A DNA stretch of 64,000 nt from Gemmatimonadota bacterium (lineage in GTDB: Bacteria > Gemmatimonadota > Gemmatimonadetes > Gemmatimonadales > Gemmatimonadaceae): assembly GCA_021299375.1 (NCBI GenBank), contig JAJTGR010000002.1, positions 1 to 64,000 of the forward strand, written 5' to 3'. Position numbers and translations under genes: made by a program. The stretch's first letter is position 1. Each line of letters begins with the position of its first letter. Shown piece by piece: positions 55,518 to 64,000 of this stretch. A model generated the notes under the pieces. That model did not search any database and had not been told where the DNA came from. It was given only the letters and a program-made list of their open reading frames with translations.

Positions 55518-57611
55518 TCAGAACACCGCGAGTACTTCCTCGTCGTCGCCTTCGAACGGGATGAGCGCCTTCGCGGCAGACGGCCCGCTCCGGTGCCGTG
55601 GTCCGCCATGCGCCGTCACCCGCTGGGGCTGCGGGCGCTGTGACTGCGCCAACGGCGGCGCTGCGCTGTCGAGCACGAACTGGCCAACGAGGCTGCGCAG
55701 CATCTCTGCCTGGCTCGACAGTTCTTCGGCCGTGCTCGCCGATTCCTCGGCGTTCGCGGCCACCTGCTGGGTCGTGCCATTGAGTTCGTCGATGGCGACG
55801 TTGATCTGCGTGACGCCCAGCGACTGCTGGTCGAGGGCGGCACTGATCTCGGCAACCACATCGGACACCCGGCTCACCTGCGTGGAGATCTGGGCAAAAC
55901 TCGCGGTGGCGGTGGCATTGATCGCGACCCCGCGCTCGACACTCTGCAGCGACTGCTCGATGAGGGCGGCGGTCGACTTGGACGCCTCGGCCGAGCGGAT
56001 GGCGAGAGAACGCACTTCATCAGCTACGACCGCGAACCCTCGGCCGGCATCACCGGCACGTGCCGCTTCAACTGCCGCGTTGAGTGCGAGCAGGTTGGTC
56101 TGGAACGCGATTTCCTCGATCGTCTTCACGATGCGAGCCGTGTCGGCGCTGCCGCGGCGCATCTCCTGCACTGCCTCGGTGAGCCGGGCCATCTGCTGGG
56201 TACCATCATCGGCGCTGGCCCGCGCCCGCTGGGCCAACGCGGTGGCCTCCTGGGTGTTGGCGGCGGTGCTCTTGGCCATACTGGCGAACTCGGTCGAGCT
56301 GGACGACACCTCCTCCAGCCCCGCCGCCTGTTCGCTGGCCCCGGTAGCCAGCGACTGACTGGCACTGGTGATCTGCTGGCCGGCAGCGGCCACCTGTTCG
56401 GCGGCAGCCTGCACCTGCGCCAGCGTGTCGGACAGGTTGCCAACGGCGCCGTTGATGTCGGCCTTCAATTCGGCGAAGGCACCACGATAGTCACCCTTCA
56501 CGCGCACCGTGAGGTCACGGTTGGCCACCTGCGCCAGCACCTGCTGCGCCTCGCCGAGTGGGGTTTCCACGGCGCCGAACAGCTCATTCATCCCGCCAAC
56601 CAGCTGGCCATACGACCCCTCGAAGCCGGTGGTGTTGGCTCGCGCGGCAAAGTTGCCCGCCTGAGCGTGGGTGAGCATGCTGCGGGATTCGCGCAGCAGG
56701 CCATCCAGCTTCTGCCGAACGACGGTATAGTCGTTGATGGCCGACTGTGCCTGCCCGATGAGTCGATCCACCGTGTGGGCGACCATGCCGACTTCATCCT
56801 GCAACGGGCTGTTGATCGGCTGCGTCTTCGCGACGACCTCCTGCGACGTATCGCCGCGTGCCAGGGCGGCGAGGCCCTCACGCATTCCGGCGAGGCAGAC
56901 GTTCGACAACGATGCCGTTCGCTCGAGGACCAGCTGCAGCGGGCCTTCCATCAGACGGCCCAGGTAGACCGCGGCGCCAAGGCCGCAGGCAATCAGCGTC
57001 AGGACGGCAATCACGATGGCCAACCAGCTCTGGCTGAACACGCGATCGGCCTTGGCGCTGGCGGCCATGCTTTCCTTGTGGTTCAGCATGATCAACTTCG
57101 TGAGTGTCTCACTCACGGCGGACCATTCCTTGCCCATGGTCTTGGCCATCAGGGAGCTGGCCGCGGCGGTTCGCCGCGCTCGGGAGAGTTGCTGAACGGG
57201 CGGCCATTCGCTGAGGAAGCGCTTCGCCTGCTCCCGATAGGTGTTGAACAGCGCGCGGTCCGTCTCGAGGTAGATGGTCTCCTCGTACGCGCCCTCGAGG
57301 GAATCAAGTTGCTGCCGCTTGGTCTGCATTTCGCTCTCGATGGCCACGCGCTCTGCGCTACTGCCCGCCTCGACGTGCTGATAGGCGAGGATCTGGAACG
57401 AGAGCAGACGGCTTTCGATGGCCGCGATTCGCTCCACGCCGGGTAGCCACTCATTGGCGATCAGGGTCGACTGCGCATTGAGCACGGAGAGCCGCTGAAC
57501 AGCAAAGGCACCAAGGCCGGCGACCGCAAGCATCACTCCGCCTACCGCCACCAGCAGCTTGGTGCGAATCTTCAAAGTCAGGAACCACGCCACCATCGGG
57601 TACCACTCCAC
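55518..57611 (-). CDS. Methyl-accepting chemotaxis protein
   Basis: 697 residues. The first membrane segment ([15 protein letters not shown]) and the second near residue 200 ([15 protein letters not shown]) flank a four-helix-bundle sensory domain of about 150 residues. A long linker with a HAMP-like region ([10 protein letters not shown]) leads to the signalling hairpin with the invariant tip [21 protein letters not shown]. The C-terminus ends E-E-V-L-A-V-F and lacks the NWETF-like CheR tether. Ligand unknown; no other chemotaxis gene is nearby. ATG 57611 is the outermost start, and M6 (57596) is an alternative. Confidence 0.93.
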   Translation of the reverse strand: MEWYPMVAWFLTLKIRTKLLVAVGGVMLAVAGLGAFAVQRLSVLNAQSTLIANEWLPGVERIAAIESRLLSFQILAYQHVEAGSSAERVAIESEMQTKRQQLDSLEGAYEETIYLETDRALFNTYREQAKRFLSEWPPVQQLSRARRTAAASSLMAKTMGKEWSAVSETLTKLIMLNHKESMAASAKADRVFSQSWLAIVIAVLTLIACGLGAAVYLGRLMEGPLQLVLERTASLSNVCLAGMREGLAALARGDTSQEVVAKTQPINSPLQDEVGMVAHTVDRLIGQAQSAINDYTVVRQKLDGLLRESRSMLTHAQAGNFAARANTTGFEGSYGQLVGGMNELFGAVETPLGEAQQVLAQVANRDLTVRVKGDYRGAFAELKADINGAVGNLSDTLAQVQAAAEQVAAAGQQITSASQSLATGASEQAAGLEEVSSSSTEFASMAKSTAANTQEATALAQRARASADDGTQQMARLTEAVQEMRRGSADTARIVKTIEEIAFQTNLLALNAAVEAARAGDAGRGFAVVADEVRSLAIRSAEASKSTAALIEQSLQSVERGVAINATATASFAQISTQVSRVSDVVAEISAALDQQSLGVTQINVAIDELNGTTQQVAANAEESASTAEELSSQAEMLRSLVGQFVLDSAAPPLAQSQRPQPQRVTAHGGPRHRSGPSAAKALIPFEGDDEEVLAVF

Positions 57612-57796
57612 GTCAAGGGTCCGGGCGCGTCATCATGTCGTCACCGACACCACGCACGTAGGAGTGTCGGCGTGGCCTTGCCGTACTTGAGTCGGTCCCC
57701 GCCGATGTCGGGTCCGACCTTGGTCTTAGTCCTCGGATGTCGCGCCGCAACCACGGGGTCAGCACACGACGTCGCGGCGGCATCGCCCCTTCTATC

Positions 57797-60019
57797 ATGC
57801 GCCTTCTTCGCCCCATCCCGCTCCACTGGCTCGCCGCCTTGGGCTTGGCCTTCTCCGCCTGTGCCACGGCTGATACGGCTGCGACACCGGACCGGACGGT
57901 CGGTCCAGACTCGATTGAGCAGCGGTTCGCCAACGTTGCGCGGGGGGTGCCGTATGTCGGCGATTCCGCCTGCGTCGGCTGTCACGCGGCAGCTGCCGAG
58001 ACCTACGCCCGGCACAGCATGGCGCGGAGCTTTCACGCGTGGACGCCGTCGGTGCGGGTGGAGAGTACCCTGGTCCGCGCCCTCCTCAATGTGCCGACCG
58101 GCTACGCCTATCGCGTCGTGGACAGCGCCGGGGCGCTGTACCAGGTCGAGACGCGACCAGGTGATACTGGAAGGCCGGTGCACGAACTGCGCCGCCGCAT
58201 CGATTACGTCATGGGGAGCGGGCGACTGGCCCGCACCTACTTCACCGAGGACAATGGCCGCCTCTTCCAACTGCCGCTCACCTGGTACGCCGATCATGGC
58301 TGGGATTTCAGCCCCGGCTACGAACTGAACAACGCACGGTTCTCGCGCACACTGCCGGATCGCTGCCTGGCGTGTCACAGCAGCTACCCCGACCCGGCGC
58401 CACATCTCGAGGGCAAGTACCCGGTGCTGCGCGCGGGTATCGGCTGTGAGCGGTGTCACGGTCCGGGCGCGGTGCACGTGCAGGCGCGCCAGCCCATGCG
58501 GGCCTCCGTGGGCCGTGTCGCCGTGCGCGACCGCGGTGCGCGGGCGCATGCCGGCGCATTCGATTCGACCATCGTGAATCCGGCGCGGCTCCCGCTCGAC
58601 CGGCGACTCGACGTGTGCGAGCAGTGTCACGTACATACCTCGGTGGCGGTGCTGCGGGAGCGCCGGAGCGCCTTCGATTTCACCCCCGCCGGGCAGCTGG
58701 CGGCGCAGTACGCGTTCTACAAGAACGGCGGCGACATCGACCTCGTCTCGCACGCCGACCGGCTGCGACAGAGCGCCTGTTTCGTGGCCACCAAGGACTC
58801 CGCCCGGCCGCTGGAGTGTGCCAGCTGCCATAATCCGCACGCCGCGCCGCCCACGAAGGCGACGCGCAACCAGCCGTGTCTCTCGTGCCATGGTGGGAGC
58901 CGCCTTGCCACGCGCGTACCGGCGGCATCCCGCGCGACCCACACGCCGGCCAGTGACTGCGTCTCGTGCCACATGCCGGTGGTGAAGGAGCGCACGGTGC
59001 CGCACGGGACCTTCAGCGACCACTGGATTCGGGTGCTGTCGCGGGAGACGCCCCGATCGGCTCCGCCTGTGCTGCCGATCGAGGCCTATTTCCCGCGTGA
59101 TCGCAGCGGCCCCGAGGCGGCCCGCTACGGCGCCATGGGCCAGGTGGTCTACGCGGCGCTCGCCAACGATGGCCGCGCGTACGAGTCGGCGGCTGCAGGG
59201 CTCGCGCCGCTGCTGGGAACGGGCGTCGATGCGCCGCGCGCCCACTTCCTGCTCGGGGTGGCGCATGCACAGCGTGGCCGCACCAGGGAAGCGCACGCCG
59301 CCTTCATGCGCGCCACCGCGCTCGATCCCGCGAACCCCGAGGTCCTGCGTGCCCTCGCCCAGGTGACACACCGCCTCGGTGACACCGACCAGGCACTGGC
59401 GCTGTATGTGCGCGCGCTGGCCCTCCAGCCGGCGCTGGCGTGGGTGCGCGCCGAGTATGCCGACGTGCTGCAGCAGGATGGCCAACTCGACGCTGCAATC
59501 GCCCAGTATCGCGCCGCACTCCGCGAGCAGCCGAGTCTGGCCACGGGGCACTTCACCCTCGGCATGGCGCTGCTGGCCAAGCAGCAAACAGCCGAGGCCC
59601 GTGTGTCACTTACCGAAGCCGTGCGCCTCGATCCGGCGTTGGCGACGGCGCTCGAGGCGCTGATCGCGGTGCGCACCAGCGGCAAGCGGGTCAGCGACGC
59701 CCGATGGCTCGCCTCGCCTGCTACCGCCGTGCGTGCTGCACCGCCGGCGCCGGGGACGCTGGGGGTGCGCGTGGCGTCGACGTCCAGCGTACAGTTCACC
59801 AACACGCCACCGAACGGGTTCGTGCTGGTCTCGTCGCCGGACGGGACGTTGCTGCTGGCGGTGCCCACTGGCAACGGCGGCACGGTCACGTGGGACCTTC
59901 GCACGGGCGAAGGCCGCCCAATCGGCGCCGGGCTCTATCGCGCCGAGGTGCAAGCGCGCGGGCTGGTGAGCAGGCCTGGGGGGGCGACTGCGACGTACTT
60001 CGCGGTGGTGCATCAATAG
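57797..60019 (+). CDS. Seven-haem cytochrome c / TPR lipoprotein
   Basis: 740 residues. The lipoprotein signal (W-L-A-A-L-G-L-A-F-S-A-C) puts it outside the cytoplasm. The first 400 residues contain seven CxxCH haem c sites (near residues 59, 190, 217, 274, 341, 361 and 388). Four or so TPR repeats follow (residues about 450-640: A-H-F-L-L-G-V-A-H-A-Q-R-G-R-T, A-L-Y-V-R-A-L-A-L-Q-P). The C-terminal 80 residues resemble a FlgD-type Ig-like domain (V-T-W-D-L-R-T-G-E-G-R-P-I). It is probably an electron-transfer or redox scaffold protein; the partner is unknown. Start at the signal-peptide ATG. Confidence 0.88.
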   Translation: MRLLRPIPLHWLAALGLAFSACATADTAATPDRTVGPDSIEQRFANVARGVPYVGDSACVGCHAAAAETYARHSMARSFHAWTPSVRVESTLVRALLNVPTGYAYRVVDSAGALYQVETRPGDTGRPVHELRRRIDYVMGSGRLARTYFTEDNGRLFQLPLTWYADHGWDFSPGYELNNARFSRTLPDRCLACHSSYPDPAPHLEGKYPVLRAGIGCERCHGPGAVHVQARQPMRASVGRVAVRDRGARAHAGAFDSTIVNPARLPLDRRLDVCEQCHVHTSVAVLRERRSAFDFTPAGQLAAQYAFYKNGGDIDLVSHADRLRQSACFVATKDSARPLECASCHNPHAAPPTKATRNQPCLSCHGGSRLATRVPAASRATHTPASDCVSCHMPVVKERTVPHGTFSDHWIRVLSRETPRSAPPVLPIEAYFPRDRSGPEAARYGAMGQVVYAALANDGRAYESAAAGLAPLLGTGVDAPRAHFLLGVAHAQRGRTREAHAAFMRATALDPANPEVLRALAQVTHRLGDTDQALALYVRALALQPALAWVRAEYADVLQQDGQLDAAIAQYRAALREQPSLATGHFTLGMALLAKQQTAEARVSLTEAVRLDPALATALEALIAVRTSGKRVSDARWLASPATAVRAAPPAPGTLGVRVASTSSVQFTNTPPNGFVLVSSPDGTLLLAVPTGNGGTVTWDLRTGEGRPIGAGLYRAEVQARGLVSRPGGATATYFAVVHQ

Positions 60020-60055
60020 CTGCCGCACGGCGCCGGCGCCGCGTTACCTTCCGGC

Positions 60056-60526
60056 ATGATCGCCCTCGTCGTTGCCTTGGTCGCGTGGCCGCCCCCGCAG
60101 CCGCTCTGTGCGGCGGCCGACCAGTTTCTGCGCATCGATCGCCGCATGGCGACGGTGGTGGAAGCCGACACCATCGACGATTGGCGCACCCGGCAGCGTC
60201 TTGTTGGCTGCCGTCTCTCGGCGGCAGGCGGCACCACGCGCGGTGTGCAGGCGGAAGCCGTGGGCTTTTTCGAGCGGGTGCGGGCGAGCGGGTGGGTGCG
60301 AACCCCCGAGCCGCGCGATGCCCCCAATGAGGGCTCGTTGCGCTTCCGCCATGACGGCGCCGACTGTCTGTTCAACGTGTACGGCGATGCCATGCTCATG
60401 ACCGACGCCGAGGCCCAGGCAGGGGAACGGCGCCCGTTGGCGCCGGGGGAAGCCCGCTATCACGTGTACGTCATGTGCCTGCCGGCCATGCCGGCAGCGG
60501 CGCGGGATCCCGTAGGGCCGCGTTAG
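60056..60526 (+). CDS. Small exported protein, unknown function
   Basis: 156 residues. A short hydrophobic start ([11 protein letters not shown], then P-L-C-A-A-A-D) suggests an atypical signal peptide. Four cysteines (about residues 18, 52, 103 and 142) could form disulphides. The rest has [10 protein letters not shown] and F-N-V-Y-G-D-A-M-L segments and no known family. TACCTT lies five bases before the ATG. It ends in a four-base convergent overlap with the IlvD/Edd gene. Confidence 0.68.
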   Translation: MIALVVALVAWPPPQPLCAAADQFLRIDRRMATVVEADTIDDWRTRQRLVGCRLSAAGGTTRGVQAEAVGFFERVRASGWVRTPEPRDAPNEGSLRFRHDGADCLFNVYGDAMLMTDAEAQAGERRPLAPGEARYHVYVMCLPAMPAAARDPVGPR

Positions 60527-62232
60527 CTCGCGGCCGAGCGCGGCGCGCCGGAGTGCGTCACCGCGCCCAAGTGCGCCGGCCCGACGAGCGCGGCGTACTT
60601 CTCCAGCGCGCCGCCGCGTACGCCTGACCCACGCGGCGGCAGCATCGCCAACCGCTCGGCCAACTCCGCGTCGCTGAGCTCCACCACGATGCGCCGTGCA
60701 CCCGGCCGCGCGTCGATGGCGATCATGTCCCCATCACGCAGCGCCGCGATTGGCCCGCCATCGGCCGCTTCCGGCCCGGCGTGGCCGATGCACAGCCCGC
60801 GTGTGGCCCCGCTGAAGCGCCCGTCCGTGAGCAGCGCCACGCGTGTACCCATCCCTTGCCCGTACAGCAGCGCCGTGATGCCCAGCATCTCCCGCATGCC
60901 GGGGCCGCCACGGGGCCCTTCGTTGCGAACGACCAGCACGTCGCCCGGCTGATAGGCCCGCCCGGTCACGGCGGCCTGCGCCGCTTCCTCGTGTTCGAAC
61001 ACCCGCGCCGGGCCACGAAACACGAGCGTCTCCAGCCCCGCGGTCTTGAGCAGGGCACCGTCGGGACAGAGGTTGCCATGCAACACCGTGAGGCCGCCGT
61101 CGGCTGAGCCGGCCGTGGCGGTGGTGTGCACGACCGTGCCGTCCGGCGGCGCACAATCAGCGATCGCCTCGGCGAGTGTCCGCCCCGTGAACGTCAGTGC
61201 GCCGCCGTGCAACGCGCCAGCCTCCAGCAGCACGCGCAGCACCACGCCGGCTCCACCCACGTGGTGCAGGTCGTGCGCCAGGAAGCGCCCGCCAGGCTGG
61301 AGGTCGGCAATCAGGGGGGTGCGTGCGAACACGGCCGCCACATCGTCGAGCGTGAAGCGGATGCCCGCCTCGTGGGCGATGGCCGGAATGTGTAGCGCCG
61401 CGTTGGTGCTGCCGCCGGTGGCCGACACCACGGCACAGGCGTTTTCGAGGGCGGGCCGCGTGACGATCTCCCGCGGGCATGGCCCACCCCGCCTGACCGC
61501 CCGCATGAGCGCGGCGGCCGCGCGGCGCAGCAGCGGCGCCCGCTGGCTGTACACGGCCGGCACCGTACTCGAGCCGATCGGCGAGAGCCCCAGCGCCTCG
61601 CCGACCATGCCCATTGTATTGGCGGTGAACTGCCCCGCGCACGCCCCGGCGGTGGGAATGCAGGCTGCGGCGAGCGCGCGCAGCCTCGCCTCGGACTCCT
61701 CACCCGCCAGCACCTTGCCGATGGTCTCGTACGTCTCCGCAACATTCGTGTCGCGCCCCTGCCAGCGCCCGGGCAGCGCCGCCCCGCCGTGCACGAACAC
61801 CGCCGGTACGTTGCAGCGCACCAGGCCCATCATGAGCCCGGGGAGGTTCTTGTCGCAGCCACCGATGGCGAAGAGGCCGTCCCACTGATGCCCCTCGGTG
61901 CTCGCCTCGACGCTGTCGGCGATGAGTTCACGGGACACCAGCGAGTAGCGCATGCCACGGTGGGCCACGGACAGCCCGTCGCTCACCGACACCACCGGGC
62001 ATTCGTGCGGCATGCCGCCACCGGCGTAGATGCCGGTCTTGGCGTGCTGCGCCTGCTCCCCCAGGGTGAGGTTGCACGGACTCATCTCGCCGCCGGTGTG
62101 GAACACCCCGATGTGCGGGCGGCGGATTTCGTCATCGTCCTGGCCGAGTGCCTGCAGGAAGGCGTGCGTCGTGGCGCGCAGCGTGCCGCTGTAGATGGCG
62201 CTCGATCGGAAGCGGCGGGGGGTATCGCTCAT
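60523..62232 (-). CDS. IlvD/Edd family dehydratase
   Basis: 569 residues. It is an iron-sulphur dehydratase of the dihydroxy-acid/sugar-acid dehydratase family. Cluster cysteines appear in M-S-P-C-N-L, G-G-C-D-K-N and [14 protein letters not shown]. Other family blocks are [24 protein letters not shown] and [11 protein letters not shown]. The neighbourhood (SDR plus hydroxyisobutyrate-type dehydrogenase, no ilv genes) suggests an aldonic-acid dehydratase rather than the branched-chain amino acid enzyme, so no ilvD symbol is given. The ATG overlaps the stop of the next gene upstream (ATGA). Confidence 0.88.
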   Translation of the reverse strand: MSDTPRRFRSSAIYSGTLRATTHAFLQALGQDDDEIRRPHIGVFHTGGEMSPCNLTLGEQAQHAKTGIYAGGGMPHECPVVSVSDGLSVAHRGMRYSLVSRELIADSVEASTEGHQWDGLFAIGGCDKNLPGLMMGLVRCNVPAVFVHGGAALPGRWQGRDTNVAETYETIGKVLAGEESEARLRALAAACIPTAGACAGQFTANTMGMVGEALGLSPIGSSTVPAVYSQRAPLLRRAAAALMRAVRRGGPCPREIVTRPALENACAVVSATGGSTNAALHIPAIAHEAGIRFTLDDVAAVFARTPLIADLQPGGRFLAHDLHHVGGAGVVLRVLLEAGALHGGALTFTGRTLAEAIADCAPPDGTVVHTTATAGSADGGLTVLHGNLCPDGALLKTAGLETLVFRGPARVFEHEEAAQAAVTGRAYQPGDVLVVRNEGPRGGPGMREMLGITALLYGQGMGTRVALLTDGRFSGATRGLCIGHAGPEAADGGPIAALRDGDMIAIDARPGARRIVVELSDAELAERLAMLPPRGSGVRGGALEKYAALVGPAHLGAVTHSGAPRSAAS

Positions 62233-63146
62233 GGCGTCTCCCGCGAGGTATCCAGCACACGCCGGAGGCGGATGAGCCGTGACGCATCACCCTCGGCACC
62301 GATATCGGCACGTGCCATGGCCTCGTCGTACGCGGCCAGAGCGGCCCGGGCGAACGGCACGTCGGCACCGGCCTCGCCGGCGAGGCGCACCACCTGCGCA
62401 ATGTCCTTGCGGAACGTGCCGACCGCGCCGAGTCGCGGCCTGTCGACGCCGGTGGCCATGCGCGGCCCGAACACCTGCAGCGGCAGCGAATCGGCCCACC
62501 CGCCCGCGAGCGCGGCCGGCACCTGCGCCACATCGATGCCGGTGCGCTCGGCAAAGGCGAGCATTTCGGCGATCGCCAGCAGGTTGCAGGCGACGAGCTG
62601 CTGGTTGCAGCTCTTGGTGAGCTGCCCGGCCCCGTGACCGCCCATGTGCGTGACGCGCTGGGCGAGGGCGCTGAACACGGGCGCCGCATGTACCAGATCA
62701 TCGGCATCACCGCCGGCAAACACGATCAGCCGGCCCGCGCGCGCCGCCGGCACGCCGCCCGATACCGGGGCGTCGAGCCAGTGGGCGCCGCACTCGGCCT
62801 CGAGCCGCGCCGCCATGCGGACCGTGGCGTCGGGGGCAATGCTCGAAAGGTCGATGAGCAGCTGGTCCGGGCGCATCGCCCCCGCGATACCTGCGCCCCC
62901 GAACACCACGGCCTCGACGGCGGCGGTGTCGGTGAGGCAGAGACACACCAGGTCGGCGTCACGCGCGCAGTCCTGCGCCGACGCGGCGGCCTGTGCGCCC
63001 GCCGCCACGAGCGGCGCAAGCTTGTCGGCCGAGCGATTCCACACCGTGACGGCGCGGCCACACGCGAGCAGCCGTTCCACCATCGGTGTGCCGATGAGCC
63101 CCGTGCCGATGAAGCCGATCCGCACTGTATCGCCCGCCTCCACCAT
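62229..63146 (-). CDS. NAD(P)-dependent beta-hydroxyacid dehydrogenase (3-hydroxyisobutyrate dehydrogenase family)
   Basis: 305 residues. The Rossmann motif [13 protein letters not shown] lies near residue 10, with the substrate-binding D-A-P-V-S-G-G and the catalytic lysine in [12 protein letters not shown]. It oxidises or reduces a beta-hydroxy acid such as tartronate semialdehyde, hydroxyisobutyrate or a related sugar-acid product. It is coupled to the dehydratase by ATGA and follows the SDR gene by 12 bases. Confidence 0.9.
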   Translation of the reverse strand: MVEAGDTVRIGFIGTGLIGTPMVERLLACGRAVTVWNRSADKLAPLVAAGAQAAASAQDCARDADLVCLCLTDTAAVEAVVFGGAGIAGAMRPDQLLIDLSSIAPDATVRMAARLEAECGAHWLDAPVSGGVPAARAGRLIVFAGGDADDLVHAAPVFSALAQRVTHMGGHGAGQLTKSCNQQLVACNLLAIAEMLAFAERTGIDVAQVPAALAGGWADSLPLQVFGPRMATGVDRPRLGAVGTFRKDIAQVVRLAGEAGADVPFARAALAAYDEAMARADIGAEGDASRLIRLRRVLDTSRETP

Positions 63147-63158
63147 GCGTCGCCCCGG

Positions 63159-63935
63159 TCAGCCGTTCAGGTGGAGACCGTTGTCCATCCGGATGATCTC
63201 ACCGGTGATACCGGCCGGACCATCGATGAGGAACACCGTGAGCGCGGCGACGTCGTCGGGGTGCAGCAGCCGCTTGAGCGGCTGCGTCTCGAGGTACTTC
63301 GCCTCGACGGCGGCCAGCGCCTCCGGGTCCAGCACACGGCTGGGAAGCCCGCCCGCGACGTAGCCCGGGGCGATGGCGTTGACACGAATGTGCGGCGCCA
63401 GCGCGCGGGCCATCGAGAGCGTGAGTGTACTCACCGCGCCCTTGCTCGCGGCATACGCCACCGACGAGCCCACACCGGAGATCCCGGCGATGGACGAATA
63501 GTTCACGATCGCCCCGCGGCCGCTGCGCTCGAGCCCTGCGCGACAGGCGCGAATCATCTGGAAGGTGCCAAGCACGTTCACGTCGTTGGTGCGCGCGAAT
63601 TCGCTGGAGGGCAGCGCGTCCAGGTCGGCGTGCGGAATGAAGCGCGTGACACCGGCGCAATTCACCAGCCCGTCGAGGCGCCCCATGTGCTGCTCGAAGG
63701 TCTGTGCCGCGCTCCGGCAGCTCGCGTCGTCGGTGACGTCCAGCTCGATGACCAGCGCGTGCTGGTTCAGCGCCTCGCACCGGACGGCCACCGCGTCGGC
63801 ATCGGCCCGCGTGGCGGGCAATGTGGCAACACCGACACGCCACCCGGCGCGCGCGAAGGCCAGCGCACACGCCGCGCCGATGCCGGTGGCGGCACCGGTG
63901 ATGAGTACGGTCGGTGATGGGTCGCACGTCATCAT
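63159..63935 (-). CDS. Short-chain dehydrogenase/reductase
   Basis: 258 residues, a classical SDR. The cofactor motif is T-G-A-A-T-G-I-G near residue 14, with N-C-A-G in the L-V-N-C-A-G-V strand, catalytic Ser in N-Y-S-S-I-A-G and Y-x-x-x-K in V-A-Y-A-A-S-K-G. The probable role is oxidation of an aldose or sugar acid at the start of the pathway completed by the dehydratase and dehydrogenase downstream. Starts at GTG 63941, ATG 63935 and ATG 63932 are all possible; 63935 is chosen. The 5' side runs toward the window edge, and more genes of the operon may lie beyond. Confidence 0.88.
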   Translation of the reverse strand: MMTCDPSPTVLITGAATGIGAACALAFARAGWRVGVATLPATRADADAVAVRCEALNQHALVIELDVTDDASCRSAAQTFEQHMGRLDGLVNCAGVTRFIPHADLDALPSSEFARTNDVNVLGTFQMIRACRAGLERSGRGAIVNYSSIAGISGVGSSVAYAASKGAVSTLTLSMARALAPHIRVNAIAPGYVAGGLPSRVLDPEALAAVEAKYLETQPLKRLLHPDDVAALTVFLIDGPAGITGEIIRMDNGLHLNG

Positions 63936-64000
63936 GTGCACGCGATCCGATGGAAGGTTCCGGCAGTTCGAACGGAGTCGGCCGAGTATACGGCGCGAGC

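Overview
The window is about 64 kb of high-GC DNA, densely packed with genes. It looks like a chromosomal segment from a Gram-negative, aerobic, heterotrophic bacterium, most plausibly a Gemmatimonadota (Gemmatimonas-like) member. The supporting evidence is high GC, many signal peptides and lipoproteins, a SusC/SusD pair with a DUF4397 lipoprotein, an LPS heptose epimerase, an OprP-like porin, glycogen genes and multihaem cytochromes, with no plasmid or phage genes. The phylum call is an inference from gene content. No rRNA, convincing tRNA, CRISPR array, transposase or integrase was seen.

Layout. 1-9.9 kb: a short gene-poor stretch, then a SnoaL-like protein, a secreted protein, an OFA-type MFS transporter, an erythromycin-esterase-family protein, a secreted esterase, a phosphate-selective-type porin with an unusual hairpin-rich leader, and a decayed omega-aminotransferase. 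10-17.6 kb: a plus-strand run of glutamate dehydrogenase, S9 peptidase, HD hydrolase, Na+/glutamate symporter, a small unknown protein and an M28 peptidase. 17.6-22.2 kb: a minus-strand run of M20 amidohydrolase, M24 peptidase, Ca2+/Na+ exchanger and cyclase. 22.3-28.5 kb: HbpS/GlcG-like protein, an internally duplicated secreted protein, an NRAMP-like transporter, a PLC/GDPD-like phosphodiesterase, an MFS permease and a small membrane protein.

28.6-35.2 kb is the most unusual part: three tandem secreted metallophosphatases (only the middle one intact), a PEBP-YHYH fusion lipoprotein and a secreted protein. They are joined by four consecutive 4-base stop/start overlaps and end in a large palindrome that has a relative beside the decayed aminotransferase.

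35.3-48 kb: aminopeptidase P, a GGDEF protein, a class-A-beta-lactamase-like hydrolase, a lipoprotein, divergent glgC/glgA, a two-gene polar amino acid ABC transporter with fused binding protein and permease, hldD, and arginase plus ornithine aminotransferase. 48-57.6 kb: a SusC/SusD/DUF4397 operon, an Lrp/AsnC regulator, a dienelactone hydrolase and a chemoreceptor. 57.8-64 kb: a seven-haem/TPR lipoprotein, a small secreted protein, and a minus-strand SDR, 3-hydroxyisobutyrate-dehydrogenase-like and IlvD/Edd dehydratase operon that looks like sugar-acid catabolism.

Taken together, the genes suggest a cell that degrades peptides and amino acids outside and inside the cell (S9, M28, M24 twice, M20, Gdh, GltS, RocF/RocD, amino acid ABC importer), takes up larger substrates through SusCD, stores glycogen and scavenges phosphate. 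Recurrent features are 1-4-base stop/start overlaps, including TTG, GTG and probably CTG starts, and -10-like hexamers only a few bases before start codons, which suggests leaderless transcripts.
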